From the NCBI GenBank assembly GCA_038043445.1, contig JBBTBY010000013.1, positions 1-48,443 of the forward strand: DNA of 48,443 nt. Direction: 5' to 3'. This stretch comes from Spirochaetota bacterium. GTDB taxonomy: Bacteria; Spirochaetota; Brachyspiria; Brachyspirales; JACRPF01. Position numbers and translations under genes: made by a program. The notes beneath the pieces were generated by a model. It saw only the letters and a list, made by a program, of their open reading frames with translations, was not told the origin of the DNA and searched no databases. Positions within the stretch are counted from its first letter, which is position 1, and each line of letters starts with the position of its first letter. This document shows positions 8,757 through 18,269 of the stretch, in pieces.

Positions 8757-9466
8757 AGGCGCGCAACGTACGCACGATATTCCTCCGCGAGCTCCGCTCG
8801 TTCTACATATCGCCGCTCTATTACATACTCGGCTTCATCTATCTCGCGCTCACGGGCTTTTTCTTCACCATGGACATTCACTTCGTCAAGCTCGCGGTGA
8901 TGGAGAACTCGCTCTACAATATCGGTTTCTTCTCGATACTCTTCCTTTCCATTCTCTGCATCAAGCTCGTTTCCGAGGAGAAATCGTCGGGAACGTTCGA
9001 GCTCGTGATGACCTCTCCCATACAGTCGTTCGAATATGTGCTCGGCAAATATCTTTCGGTGCTCACCGTCTACGCATCGTTCCTTATCATAACGCTCGCC
9101 TACCCGGTATTCCTCATGATATTCGGCACGCCCGATGTCGGCGTCATACTCTCAGGCTATCTCGGGCTATTCCTTCTCGGCGCGGCCGTGCTCGGGCTCG
9201 GCCTTGTGGCCACATCGCTCACGCGTTCGCAGCTTGTCGCCGCCATTCTCGGCGTCTCGCTCGCACTCCTCGCGTATGTGATCAACTGGATAGCGGATAT
9301 GTTCTACTCCGCCAAGCGCGTGCTCGAGGCCATATCGATAACCACGCAGTTCGCCAATTTCACCAAGGGCCTCATCGACGTGTCGAACATCCTCTTCTTC
9401 ATTACATGGATAACCGTCTGTCTCGCCGTCTCCACGCTCATCGTTGAATCGTACAAATGGCGATAG
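8753..9466 (+). CDS. ABC-2 type permease (GldF-like)
   Basis: Six hydrophobic segments in 237 aa form the membrane half of the exporter whose ATPase is encoded just upstream with a four-base overlap. The opening (IFLRELRSFYISPLYYI) and the cytoplasmic loop EEKSSGTFELVMTSPI are typical of GldF/YhaP-like permeases. In many bacteria a GldG-like partner follows. Here the next gene is uppP, six bases away, so the usual third component is missing from this operon. Confidence 0.9.
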   Translation: MKARNVRTIFLRELRSFYISPLYYILGFIYLALTGFFFTMDIHFVKLAVMENSLYNIGFFSILFLSILCIKLVSEEKSSGTFELVMTSPIQSFEYVLGKYLSVLTVYASFLIITLAYPVFLMIFGTPDVGVILSGYLGLFLLGAAVLGLGLVATSLTRSQLVAAILGVSLALLAYVINWIADMFYSAKRVLEAISITTQFANFTKGLIDVSNILFFITWITVCLAVSTLIVESYKWR

Positions 9467-9472
9467 CGCGCG

Positions 9473-10318
9473 ATGCTTGAAGCCTTCATACTCGGCGCCG
9501 TACAGGGTGTAACGGAATTCCTTCCCGTGTCAAGCTCGACGCATCTGCGATTTCTGCATCACTTCTTCGGCTTCGATCTTTCCATGAACACCGTCGCCTT
9601 CGATATCACGCTCCATTGCGCGACATTGCTTGCCGTTGTCATCGTGTTCCGAGAGGAGATACGCACGGTGATCACAGGCTTCATGAAAGCACTCACCCCG
9701 TCATCGATAAAGGACATACGGCGCACCTGGCGTAAGAACGAGCAATTGCGCTTCGTCATCTACGTTCTCACTGCAACGGCGTTGACCTTCCTCGTTTATT
9801 TTGCGATGAAAATGCTCGGCGTTCCGCTCAAAGACACCGTATCATCAGATGCAGAGGCGGAACGCGGCATGCTCATGACGTTCTCGGCGGGGCTCATCGT
9901 CACCGGTTTCATACTCTTCGCATCGCTTCTGGCGAAACGCTATGGACAGCATCGCAAGCCGACCGTCATCATTGCCATTATCGTCGGCATCGCGCAGGGG
10001 CTCGCCCTCTTTCCCGGCATTTCACGCTCAGGGATTACGATAACCGCAGCGCTTCTCTCGGGGATATCGCCGGCAGCCGCAGGAAGCCTTTCTTTCCTGC
10101 TCTCTTTACCCGCGGTCGCCGGAGCGGCGCTCCTTGACGTGAAGAACATCGCCGCTATGGAACTCATCCCGCTTGCCGTCGGATTTATAAGCGCGTTCGT
10201 ATTCGGTTATTGTGCGCTGAGGCTCCTCATCGCCATGATACGCCGCGGGAGTTTTTTCGTGTTCGGTTTCTACTGCATTGCGGCAGGCGTTTCGATGATC
10301 GTCTATCTGATGCGGTAG
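9473..10318 (+). CDS. uppP: Undecaprenyl-diphosphatase UppP (BacA)
   Basis: Membrane phosphatase that recycles undecaprenyl pyrophosphate to the monophosphate carrier used for peptidoglycan and surface polysaccharides; it also gives bacitracin tolerance. Both catalytic-region signatures are present: GVTEFLPVSSSTHL near residue 12 and PGISRSGITI near residue 180. About eight hydrophobic segments and 281 aa are normal. It is six bases downstream of the ABC permease, so co-transcription with the exporter is likely and hints at an envelope substrate for it (inference). Confidence 0.95.
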   Translation: MLEAFILGAVQGVTEFLPVSSSTHLRFLHHFFGFDLSMNTVAFDITLHCATLLAVVIVFREEIRTVITGFMKALTPSSIKDIRRTWRKNEQLRFVIYVLTATALTFLVYFAMKMLGVPLKDTVSSDAEAERGMLMTFSAGLIVTGFILFASLLAKRYGQHRKPTVIIAIIVGIAQGLALFPGISRSGITITAALLSGISPAAAGSLSFLLSLPAVAGAALLDVKNIAAMELIPLAVGFISAFVFGYCALRLLIAMIRRGSFFVFGFYCIAAGVSMIVYLMR

Positions 10319-10408
10319 CGTAACTGATTTATCACATGGGCGCTGTCAATAGGTGTGAGAATGTGTATTGCAGGTAAGGAAAATAAGCCACGGATATGGT
10401 GGCGACCG

Positions 10409-10536
10409 CGTAGGCGTCTGTCGCGAAAATAGAGAACAGCGGGTTGCAACCCGCTGTTCTCATCGATCCTGATAAATTCTTGATGCTCATTATTCTTCGT
10501 TATGGGCGAGTAGCATTTTCGCGACAGCCTCCGTAG
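10409..10536. mobile_element. Small inverted-repeat (MITE-like) element containing a palindrome
   Basis: Lies in the 335-base gap 10319-10653, which otherwise holds only a terminator. Arms of 13 identical bases (CTGTCGCGAAAAT) are at 10418-10430 and, inverted, at 10515-10527. The arms can be extended to about 17 bases with three mismatches. CGTAG flanks both sides (10409-10413 and 10532-10536), like a 5-bp target duplication. Inside, 10433-10460 is a perfect 13-bp stem with a two-base loop around CGGGTTGCAACCCG. A variant of this inner palindrome recurs at 43302-43327. Confidence 0.55.
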
Positions 10537-10593
10537 TTGCTTTGCGATTATTATAAAGAGCGATCTGCACCGCATTGCTGCACACAACAAATG

Positions 10594-10632
10594 AAAAAGG
10601 CCGTCCGCTGTTACTGTGCGGACGGCCTTTTT
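10594..10632. terminator. Bidirectional intrinsic terminator
   Basis: A ten-base-pair stem (GGCCGTCCGC at 10599-10608 with GCGGACGGCC at 10618-10627) with a nine-base loop, flanked by A5 on the left and T5 on the right. It can end the minus-strand barrel gene (stop at 10654) and plus-strand transcripts from uppP. Confidence 0.88.
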
Positions 10633-10653
10633 GTGATAAGGTTACAGTAGATA

Positions 10654-12240
10654 CTAGAAGCGCATGCTTGCTTGTATCGACCAGTTGCCGAGAGACCAGA
10701 TATCCGTTGCAACAACGGTACCTGTGTTGACGTACTGCATGTCGATCGTAAAGTCTTTCGAAACGGTGAACGTAAGACCGACTGAATACGCTACACCAGT
10801 AGTCCAGCTTGCGAGTCCCGCCACATTGGTAGATGCCGTTTCGTTGCCGGCACCGAAGTTCGTGGTCGTTGTCGTCACGCCGTTGGTGATCAACGTCGAA
10901 GTGATCTTATTCGGCACTGAGGTGCTTGTCGTCGAGGAATACGAATACGCGAATCTCGGCTGTATGCCGGCGCGTATCGCCAACCACTCCGTGCAATCGA
11001 TCTGAACAGCGGCCGGAACGAATATGCTTCCCGCAATGGTCTGTACATTCATGCTGGTCGTGTTCGCCGTCGGTGTCTGCAGCTGATAGCTGTATCCATT
11101 CGACCCCATAAGAGTGAAATTCGTCGTCGATTGTACGTACGATTCCGGCGTGTATGTCGCCTCAAGTCCGAGGCCGGCTCCAAGTTTTATCTTGTTGTCG
11201 GCGATGCGCGTGTTCATATAGAGGCAGTTACTCGTCGAAAGCGGCAGCGCCATATACCCGTCCTGATACGTCACATTGGACACTGTCACGTTGCTCGTGT
11301 ACCCCACCGCAGGGACATAATCTCTCCTCCCCGAGTTGATGGCGGTAGCGCCGTTGAAGCGCATTCCGAGAGCAGCGTTCAGTGATGCATACAGTTTCAG
11401 TCCGATGTCCTTTGCGAGCGTCATTCGTGTTGCGGCACCGAGCCCGAAATAATTAACGCTCGTATTGTTCACCCAGTTCTGGTTGCTGGCGACCGGCGTA
11501 GTGATCGTATTCGTCGGGAACACGTTGGTCTCGCCGTATGAGCCGATGGTCGCGTTCTCAACAAGCCGATACGATATCGGTATGTAGATCTGCATATCGC
11601 CCATTTTCACGGCCGGGGTCAGTATATGCGTGATCGTATTCGTGCTCTGCCGGTTACCGGGATTATATCCCAACGTGAGCGTATTCCAGATGGTCCCGTT
11701 ATTGGTCGCAAGCGCGTTGGACACCAAGTTCCCCTGCTGCGCGCCGAGATTATCAAGCGTTCCAGAACGATTGTTCATGTTCATGATAAGCTCATACGAT
11801 ATACCGAGCTTCATCGCATCGCTGTTGATAAGGCTGGCAACGAGTTTGATGTTGCGCTGCGAGTTATCAAGCGTGAGATTTCCGGCGATCGTGCTGTTCG
11901 CAAAATTCGTTCCGTTTTGCCGAATATTGGTGCTTAACGAAAAATTGGACATCGGCGAAATGTTTTCCGTATCGTTCACGGCCAAGGTGATTCGAACAGG
12001 AAGACCGGTCATAAGACCTATCATGCCGTCCCAGTTCACCGTGTTCATGGTCGCATTGAACCCTCTCCAGCCAAGGTCAGTGATGTTCTTTTCAACCTTG
12101 AAAATGTAGAGCGGATCAGCCGCCATATATACGTCGTTCTCGAACAGGCCGTAGCTGTAGCCCCATTGCAGCGAAGTGATCGCGAATGACGAGCTTGCGA
12201 TAACGCATACCGCCATCAGTGATGTGAGAATCTTTTTCAT
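10654..12240 (-). CDS. Outer-membrane beta-barrel-like protein of unknown function
   Basis: A 528-aa exported protein. It starts with a textbook signal peptide (MKKILTSLMAVCVIASSSFA), preceded by AGGAG. The mature chain is rich in Asn, Thr and Ser, has many short alternating beta-like strands and no long hydrophobic helix, and ends in a strand closing with Phe (WSIQASMRF), as expected for BAM-assembled barrels. Codon use is more AT-rich than the neighbours. It has its own promoter with a leader of about 140 bases and a strong terminator, so it is monocistronic. Porin or adhesin roles are possible; no specific family was recognised. Confidence 0.8.
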   Translation of the reverse strand: MKKILTSLMAVCVIASSSFAITSLQWGYSYGLFENDVYMAADPLYIFKVEKNITDLGWRGFNATMNTVNWDGMIGLMTGLPVRITLAVNDTENISPMSNFSLSTNIRQNGTNFANSTIAGNLTLDNSQRNIKLVASLINSDAMKLGISYELIMNMNNRSGTLDNLGAQQGNLVSNALATNNGTIWNTLTLGYNPGNRQSTNTITHILTPAVKMGDMQIYIPISYRLVENATIGSYGETNVFPTNTITTPVASNQNWVNNTSVNYFGLGAATRMTLAKDIGLKLYASLNAALGMRFNGATAINSGRRDYVPAVGYTSNVTVSNVTYQDGYMALPLSTSNCLYMNTRIADNKIKLGAGLGLEATYTPESYVQSTTNFTLMGSNGYSYQLQTPTANTTSMNVQTIAGSIFVPAAVQIDCTEWLAIRAGIQPRFAYSYSSTTSTSVPNKITSTLITNGVTTTTTNFGAGNETASTNVAGLASWTTGVAYSVGLTFTVSKDFTIDMQYVNTGTVVATDIWSLGNWSIQASMRF

Positions 12241-12385
12241 TTCTTCTAACTCCTCTTAATAATACGAGATCGTAAAGTGATTCGTTCAATTGCGCTATTG
12301 TTCCCGCTTTATTATTTTGCGAAAACGCCAGCGACTCCTCCATTTCGGTCAAGCTCATGGTTTAGCAGTTATTTCCGTGTGAAGG

Positions 12386-12413
12386 ATTATACATTTTCAG
12401 GATATTTATGCAA
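12386..12413 (-). promoter_or_regulatory. Promoter of the barrel gene
   Basis: On the minus strand TTGCAT, a 16-base spacer and TATAAT. The implied start gives an untranslated leader of about 140 bases before the ATG at 12240. No known riboswitch was recognised in it. Confidence 0.65.
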
Positions 12414-12491
12414 TACCCCCCTCGGCGTGGTGTTTGACTTTCTATTATGGTAACGCAGCGAAATAATTGCATGAGGCCGGAATCAGCAGCC

Positions 12492-12550
12492 AGACACGAA
12501 TTACACTAATTTCCACGAATTATTCGTGGTTATTCGTGCAATTCGTGTCT
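12492..12550. repeat. 59-bp imperfect palindrome
   Basis: Two 29-base arms around one central T pair with four mismatches. The right arm holds three variants of an ATTCGTG unit. It sits in the 438-base gap 12241-12678 between the divergent barrel gene and aspS, which otherwise holds only the two promoters. It resembles in style the arms at 6741-6884 and 27104-27170. Confidence 0.75.
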
Positions 12551-12617
12551 ATCCCTCTTAATTTGGCGTCAATCGATCAGAGCATTTCACCTACAAAATA
12601 AATTCATTCACCCGGCG

Positions 12618-12646
12618 TTGCGGCACATCGGTATTTACTATATAAT
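12618..12646 (+). promoter_or_regulatory. Promoter of aspS
   Basis: TTGCGG, a 17-base spacer and a perfect TATAAT at 12641-12646, 32 bases before the chosen aspS start. Confidence 0.65.
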
Positions 12647-12678
12647 GGCGCCGCATTCAATATGATATGAGGATGAAT

Positions 12679-14454
12679 ATGCACACCTATCGAACGCATA
12701 CCTGCGGAGCGCTTTCCAAGGCGGATGTCGGGAAAACCGTCCGCGTGAGCGGCTGGATACACAATAAACGCGACCATGGCGGTGTTCTTTTCATAGACCT
12801 GCGCGACCATTACGGGCTCACGCAGGTGGTGGTACGCCCCTCGGCGCCGTTCCAGGATGCCGTCTCGCATCTTCCCAAGGAGACGGTGGTGCGCTTCGAC
12901 GGCGTTGTGATAGAACGCACCCCGGAGAACGTCAACCCGAAGCTCGCCACCGGTGCGATAGAAGTGGAAGCAAGCGCATACGAAGTGCTCGGAATCGCAG
13001 AGATAGTGCCCTTCAGCGTATTCCCGGACGATCTGACATCCGAAGAGCTGCGTCTGAAGTACCGCTACCTCGATCTGCGTAAGGACCACCTGCATGCGAA
13101 CATCATCCTCCGCGCGAAGGTGATTTCAGCGATACGCCAGAAGATGACATCGCTCGGTTTCAACGAATTCCAGACGCCGATACTCACCGCATCGAGCCCG
13201 GAAGGCGCGCGCGATTATCTCGTACCCTCGCGCGTGCACGCGGGGAAATTCTACGCACTCCCGCAGGCCCCGCAGCAGTTCAAGCAGCTCCTCATGATGT
13301 CGGGGTTTGACCGCTACTTCCAGGTCGCGCCCTGTTTCCGCGACGAGGACTCACGCGCCGACCGCTCGCCCGGTGAATTCTATCAGCTCGATATCGAGAT
13401 GTCGTTCGTCACGCAGGACGATATCTTTACGACGCTTGAGGATGTGATGTACACCATATTCACGCAGTTCTCCTCGTGGCAGATGACGAAGCCCCCGTTC
13501 CCCCGCATCCCGTACCGTGAGTCCATGGTGAAATACGGCACCGACAAGCCGGACCTCCGCATACCGATAGAGAACCGCGATGTGAGCGACATCTTCAAGC
13601 GCTCGGATTTCAAGATATTCAAGGACATTATCGCGAAGGGCGGCGTCGTCCGCGCGATACCGGTGAAGGGCATCGTCGATGAGCCGCGGAGCTTTTTTGA
13701 CAAGCTCGTCGAGTTCGCGCAGTCCCTCGGCTCGAAAGGCCTTGCGTATCTCCAGTTCGAAAAGGACGGCTCGATAAAGGGGCCGCTCATGAAATTCCTC
13801 ACACCGGAGCGCATCAAGGAGATAACCGACAGCTGCGGCATCGGCAGCGGCGACGTTGTGTTCTTCATCTGCGAAAAACAGAAAGCGGCGGACAGTCTCG
13901 CCGGTCAGATACGCACGAAGATAGGCACTGATCTCAAACTCATCGAAGAGAACGTGTTCAAATTCTGCTGGATAACCGATTTTCCCATGTTCGAGTACAG
14001 CGACGAGGAAAAAAAGGTCATCTTCTCGCACAACCCGTTCTCCATGCCGCAGGGCGGGATGGAAGCGCTCGAGAAGAAGGACCCGCTCGATATACTCGCC
14101 TATCAGTACGACATCGTCTGCAACGGCATCGAACTCTCAAGCGGCGCGATACGCAATCACCGTCCGGACGTCATGTACAAGGCGTTTCAGATCGCCGGAT
14201 ATGATTCGAGCGTCGTCGATACGAAATTCCCCGCGCTCATCAATGCGTTCAAGTTCGGCGCACCGCCGCACGGGGGCATCGCACCGGGCATAGACCGTAT
14301 GGTCATGCTCCTTGCGAACGAAACGAACATACGCGAGGTCATAGCCTTCCCGATGAACCAGAAGGCGCAGGACCTGCTCATGGGTGCACCGGCAGGCGTT
14401 ACGCCGCGCCAGCTGAAGGAACTCCACATACGGCTCGCCGAAGAGGAAGATTGA
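12679..14454 (+). CDS. aspS: Aspartyl-tRNA synthetase
   Basis: Class II synthetase charging tRNA-Asp. The N-terminal anticodon-binding OB domain opens with [20 protein letters not shown]. Class II motif 2 is near [19 protein letters not shown]. The GAD insertion domain of bacterial AspRS lies about residues 290-420, and motif 3 is [11 protein letters not shown]. Length of 591 aa fits the bacterial type. Three in-frame ATGs (12667, 12673, 12679) are available. I chose the last because GAGG lies six bases upstream of it. Whether it is discriminating or also charges tRNA-Asn cannot be decided here, as no gatCAB is in view. Confidence 0.97.
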   Translation: MHTYRTHTCGALSKADVGKTVRVSGWIHNKRDHGGVLFIDLRDHYGLTQVVVRPSAPFQDAVSHLPKETVVRFDGVVIERTPENVNPKLATGAIEVEASAYEVLGIAEIVPFSVFPDDLTSEELRLKYRYLDLRKDHLHANIILRAKVISAIRQKMTSLGFNEFQTPILTASSPEGARDYLVPSRVHAGKFYALPQAPQQFKQLLMMSGFDRYFQVAPCFRDEDSRADRSPGEFYQLDIEMSFVTQDDIFTTLEDVMYTIFTQFSSWQMTKPPFPRIPYRESMVKYGTDKPDLRIPIENRDVSDIFKRSDFKIFKDIIAKGGVVRAIPVKGIVDEPRSFFDKLVEFAQSLGSKGLAYLQFEKDGSIKGPLMKFLTPERIKEITDSCGIGSGDVVFFICEKQKAADSLAGQIRTKIGTDLKLIEENVFKFCWITDFPMFEYSDEEKKVIFSHNPFSMPQGGMEALEKKDPLDILAYQYDIVCNGIELSSGAIRNHRPDVMYKAFQIAGYDSSVVDTKFPALINAFKFGAPPHGGIAPGIDRMVMLLANETNIREVIAFPMNQKAQDLLMGAPAGVTPRQLKELHIRLAEEED

Positions 14455-14465
14455 TCTCGGATCTC

Positions 14466-16076
14466 TTATCGTGCCCGCTCAAGATTGACGAGGAGTTTCC
14501 CGGAAAGCGAGAGCGTATCGCTCTCCGCGCGCAGGCTGAGATACACGATGCGCGGGAAGCTTTCGCGGCGGAGCATGCCGAACGTCGAAAAATATTCGTA
14601 CGACAGCGGGAAATTGAAATAGAACATGCCGTGCGACGGGGCAAGCCCCATGGCGTTCATGTGCGGACTTTTTGACGCAAGATTGTCGTTACGCGATGCG
14701 CTTACGATGACGTCCTTGAGCGCGTCCAGGTCGTACGAGAAGAAGAAACGGTCCCTGATCGGGCAGAAGAATATCTTCTGGTCGCCGAGATCGTAATAAT
14801 AGATGAAGCGGTCCTTGAACCGTATCTCCCGTTTTCGGAGCGCGCTGGTGCGTTTCGCAAGCGAGGCTTCAAGTGCGGGCAAAGCGGTCGCTTCATCCTT
14901 AAGCACGCACATGACGACGACATGATAGGTGTCGGTACCGCGGAGCACGCCGATAGCGGCCTCGCCCCCGACGGCAGGCAGCAGGTCGGCTATGCCGGTA
15001 CGCGCGTTCATGCTGTTCAATGAAGCGGCAAGGGCCGCTGCAAAGCGGACATTGGTCATGGTGGTCGCATACGCGTACGCCGACGCATACCAGCGGCCCA
15101 TATCGCGCGCAGAAAGTGAAAGCAGGAGCACCGTTGAGCGCGGGAAATACAGATGCGCCGTTTTTTTCCGCGCCGGCCCGAAGACCTCGGACAGTTCATA
15201 CGAGGCATTCCCGTGATGATTGATGGAAAGCGTCACATCCGTTTCACGCGCGTGCGGACGGGCAGAGGCGAAGACCTCATCACCGCGTATGAGCTTGCCG
15301 GCGATGAATGCCAACGGCTCCACGGAGGACAATGCCGACGTACGGAAACGTGCCGTGTGAAAATAGGCCTGTACCGGAGCGGCACCGGGATCGGCCGCAT
15401 CGCGGAGGAATCGCTCTTCGGACAATGCCGGCCCCTTCGAACGGTAAAAATCGATGAGGAACACAAGATTGCTGTAGCCGCCCGTACCGATGATACGCCC
15501 GCGCAACCATGCATTGTAGAACACGGGGGCATCGCCCTCGCGCCATTCCTCCACGGTCACCCCGCGATAGGACGAACGCCGTTTCTCGAGATGTCTCCCC
15601 GCAAGCCTGATCGTCGATACCGGCGTGCCGATGATCGAGAGTACGGCGCAGGGAAGATTCCCGATATCGGCGACGACATACGCCCTGCTTTCGGCGATAT
15701 TCGTGGCATCACCGCTGAGAAGGATGAACGCGGCGTCCCGCGAAAGGGCTGAGCGAATGATGGAGCGCGGAAAGAACGGCAGGGAGTTGCACGCCGTGAC
15801 GGCCGACCGCAGCGCCTGAAGCGAGGTACGCACTGCCTCTTCCTCTCGCAGATCGCTCGCATATTCGGATTCGAGGAAGCGCTCGGTCAGGCGCAAGGGC
15901 CCCTTGCAGGCGAGATAGAGTAACGTCGAGCGCGGCAATTCACGTACGTACACCGATCTTTTCGTAAGCCCTTTCGCACCGAACGACAGCCATGCAATAA
16001 GTGCAACGATAGCCGCGATTATGGCTATCGTCACGCCTATTTTTGTCAATTGCCGTCGCCGGCGAATGCTCATCAT
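14466..16076 (-). CDS. Membrane-anchored exported protein of unknown function
   Basis: A 536-aa protein with a basic N-terminus and one strong transmembrane segment at about residues 13-32 (GVTIAIIAAIVALIAWLSFG). The rest is predicted outside the cytoplasm. The opening LPRSTLLYLACKGPLRLTERFLES and the many aromatic/hydrophobic strand segments are reminiscent of DUF3352-type proteins, but I cannot confirm the family. No catalytic motif is visible. It is convergent with aspS (11-base gap, no terminator) and is followed upstream on the same strand by rlmE after about 70 bases. Confidence 0.75.
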   Translation of the reverse strand: MMSIRRRRQLTKIGVTIAIIAAIVALIAWLSFGAKGLTKRSVYVRELPRSTLLYLACKGPLRLTERFLESEYASDLREEEAVRTSLQALRSAVTACNSLPFFPRSIIRSALSRDAAFILLSGDATNIAESRAYVVADIGNLPCAVLSIIGTPVSTIRLAGRHLEKRRSSYRGVTVEEWREGDAPVFYNAWLRGRIIGTGGYSNLVFLIDFYRSKGPALSEERFLRDAADPGAAPVQAYFHTARFRTSALSSVEPLAFIAGKLIRGDEVFASARPHARETDVTLSINHHGNASYELSEVFGPARKKTAHLYFPRSTVLLLSLSARDMGRWYASAYAYATTMTNVRFAAALAASLNSMNARTGIADLLPAVGGEAAIGVLRGTDTYHVVVMCVLKDEATALPALEASLAKRTSALRKREIRFKDRFIYYYDLGDQKIFFCPIRDRFFFSYDLDALKDVIVSASRNDNLASKSPHMNAMGLAPSHGMFYFNFPLSYEYFSTFGMLRRESFPRIVYLSLRAESDTLSLSGKLLVNLERAR

Positions 16077-16145
16077 ACCGATATCCTCGTCCGGAGGGAC
16101 CGGACCGCCTTATAAGTATCGTCAATTAAGGAAGGATTTTTTAAT

Positions 16146-16724
16146 TCAGGTATGGAATGCCCGGCAGCAGAGAAAGAGCTCACGGCTTTCCTCACGCGAG
16201 CTTTTCGGCTTGAAATTCGCTACAGTTGCGAACATCGCCTTCAGTTCGGTGCGGTATGCGGTAAGGTCGGGACCATCGAACACCTTGATGAAAAAGTGGC
16301 CGCCTCGCGAAAGGAGCGCGGGCAGCGCGCGTGTTATCACCCGGCAGAGATTGATAGAGCGATAATGGTTCGCCTCGGGGTCGGCGATGGTGTTCGCCAT
16401 GGCATCGCTTATCACCGCGGAAAACAGCCCCCCGCGGACGAGCGATGCGGCGTCGATCGTTTTGATATCGCCCTGGATGAACGTGAAATGCGGATGACTG
16501 AACTGTACGGGGAGTATATCGATGCCGGTGACCGAACCGGTGGTGATGACCGATCGCGTCAGGAACTGGCTCCACGACCCCGGTGCGCAGCCGACATCAA
16601 GAACACGGTCGGCAGGGCGTATGAATGAGAACTTCTCAAGCGCTTCCGAAAGCTTGTACACCGAGCGGGCAAGATACTGTTCCTCTTTCGCCTTCCGGAA
16701 ATACCGGTCGCGAACCTCTTTCAA
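16146..16724 (-). CDS. rlmE: 23S rRNA 2'-O-ribose methyltransferase RlmE (FtsJ)
   Basis: SAM-dependent methyltransferase that modifies the 23S A-loop uridine (U2552 in E. coli). SAM motif DVGCAPGSWSQ is near residue 43. The K-D-K-E catalytic tetrad can be placed: Lys in ARSVYKL, Asp in VISDAMAN, Lys in GGHFFIKVFDG and Glu in SREESRELF. VISDAMAN differs from the common LSDMAPN but keeps the Asp. The 192-aa length is slightly short, consistent with a trimmed N-terminus. Its ATG overlaps the stop of the upstream TPR gene by four bases. Confidence 0.93.
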   Translation of the reverse strand: MKEVRDRYFRKAKEEQYLARSVYKLSEALEKFSFIRPADRVLDVGCAPGSWSQFLTRSVITTGSVTGIDILPVQFSHPHFTFIQGDIKTIDAASLVRGGLFSAVISDAMANTIADPEANHYRSINLCRVITRALPALLSRGGHFFIKVFDGPDLTAYRTELKAMFATVANFKPKSSREESRELFLCCRAFHT

Positions 16725-18193
16725 TTCTCCGTCCCCTCGGCCTCGTTCTCTTCCTTGAGCTCTTCCTCGTGGGCTTCGTCACGGTCGGGCGTTGTTATCG
16801 CACTGCCGCTCTCATCGAGCTTCACCTGCTGCGCCTTCTTGAGGAGCGACTGGAGGCCCGAACCGTCGATGAGATCGATAGGGCGCGAGGTGGCGAATGC
16901 CAGGGCCTGGTCGGAGAATTTCGCGGGTGAAATGAACACCGCGCGGCTGATATTGTTCTTTTTCGCGATATCGAGGATCTGCCGTATCTCGGGCTCCTGC
17001 ACCTTCTGCGTCTCCCGCCGGATACGGATGATGCGATTGAGCAGTTTCGCGTTTCGCCACTTGACCTCGTCGGCCTCCGTCGCGTTGATGACCGCATCGC
17101 CGTTCATCTCGAAGCGCATATCGAGTATCTTGAAGCCCATGACCGCAACGAGCTTTCTGACAAGCTCTTCGAAACGATTATTGGACGCCGTGAGATAATC
17201 CTTCATGGCATCGTCATGGCGCAGGCTCGCATAGGTAGTGAGCTTCTCGGCGACATCAAGATACCCGGCGCGTATGGCGTTGATCTTCTCCCACTGCTCG
17301 ATGGCGGAAATAAGATCGCGCGTTTCCTCGAAGCATTTCGCGAGCGCATACCGCGTGGCGATGCTCACGTTGTCGTCCCCCGGGAGTCCCGCAAGTCCGC
17401 GCTCAAGTTCGACGATCGCCTTGAGATAATTCCCGATCTCGATGAAGCACAGCCCGCGTTCAAGGAAGGCCTTGCGTTTGAGATCGTTATCGCGCAGCGC
17501 AAGCTCGAATTCCTCGAGCGCCTTGAGATAGTCCTTCCCGTTGCGGTAGAGCTTGCCCAGATGATAATGGAGCAGCGGGTTCTTCGGATCGAATTTGAGC
17601 GCCTTGATGAGAAAGTCGAGCGCCTCGACCTCTTTGCCGGAATTGAATTTCGCCAGCCCGAGGTACATGAATGATTCGCCGAACTGGGGATTGATCTCGA
17701 TAGCCTTGGCAAGATACCCGCACGCATTATCGTAGTTGCTGCTTTCGTAGTATATCTTCCCGATGAAGAAATACGGCTCGTGGCTGTTGGGGTCCACCTT
17801 GGCGAGGATGAGATATTCCTTAAGCGCGTCCTCGGTCTTGTTGAGCGTAAGCAGTACCTTGCCGAGCTTCTTGCGCAGCTTCACCTCGAACTGCAGGCTC
17901 TCGCTTTTCGTATCGCGGAGCGCCGCGCGGTATTCAACGATCGCCATGGCGAGATTGTCGGCACCCGAATGGCAGTCGCCGAGGAGCGCATGCAGCTGTC
18001 CGTAAATGCCGCTGTTGCCCTTCTGTGCGAGCATGTTCTTGATGATGCGTATGGCGTTGGGATATTGTTTGTTCTCGACGAGCTTCTGCACCGCCGATAT
18101 CTGCTGGGGCATGTATATCATGCGGAAGATATAGTAGACGATGACCCCGAGCAGAAAGAGGACTACGGTCGTCATGACGGCGAGTTCGATCAT
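16721..18193 (-). CDS. TPR protein with a degenerate Mrr-like (restriction endonuclease fold) C-terminal domain
   Basis: A 490-aa protein. Residues 1-30 form a transmembrane anchor (VVLFLLGVIVYYIF). About 35-325 contain TPR repeats, with clear motifs such as HEPYFFIGKIYYESSNYDNA and NPLLHYHLGKLYRNGKDYLK. Residues about 336-450 resemble an Mrr-type nuclease domain: FEELVRKLVAVMGFK at the start and SRAVFISPAKFSDQALAFA then IDLIDGSGLQSLL at the end. The catalytic D...QxK pattern expected in Mrr (QCKRY-like) is replaced by IRIRRET, so nuclease activity is doubtful. The tail is acidic. It shares an operon with rlmE by four-base overlap. Function unknown; a scaffold role is plausible. Confidence 0.82.
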   Translation of the reverse strand: MIELAVMTTVVLFLLGVIVYYIFRMIYMPQQISAVQKLVENKQYPNAIRIIKNMLAQKGNSGIYGQLHALLGDCHSGADNLAMAIVEYRAALRDTKSESLQFEVKLRKKLGKVLLTLNKTEDALKEYLILAKVDPNSHEPYFFIGKIYYESSNYDNACGYLAKAIEINPQFGESFMYLGLAKFNSGKEVEALDFLIKALKFDPKNPLLHYHLGKLYRNGKDYLKALEEFELALRDNDLKRKAFLERGLCFIEIGNYLKAIVELERGLAGLPGDDNVSIATRYALAKCFEETRDLISAIEQWEKINAIRAGYLDVAEKLTTYASLRHDDAMKDYLTASNNRFEELVRKLVAVMGFKILDMRFEMNGDAVINATEADEVKWRNAKLLNRIIRIRRETQKVQEPEIRQILDIAKKNNISRAVFISPAKFSDQALAFATSRPIDLIDGSGLQSLLKKAQQVKLDESGSAITTPDRDEAHEEELKEENEAEGTEN

Positions 18194-18231
18194 ACCATCT
18201 CGCTCCTTGTGCTCCAGTATACAGCAAACCG

Positions 18232-18267
18232 GAAAAAATGAGAAGCGCTGAGGCGGAGCCTCAGCGC
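18232..18267 (-). terminator. Intrinsic terminator after the 74-aa gene
   Basis: On the minus strand a ten-pair stem (GCGCTGAGGC / GCCTCAGCGC) with a three-base loop begins directly after the stop codon at 18270 and is followed a few bases later by a run of six T. Confidence 0.8.
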
Positions 18268-18269
18268 GC

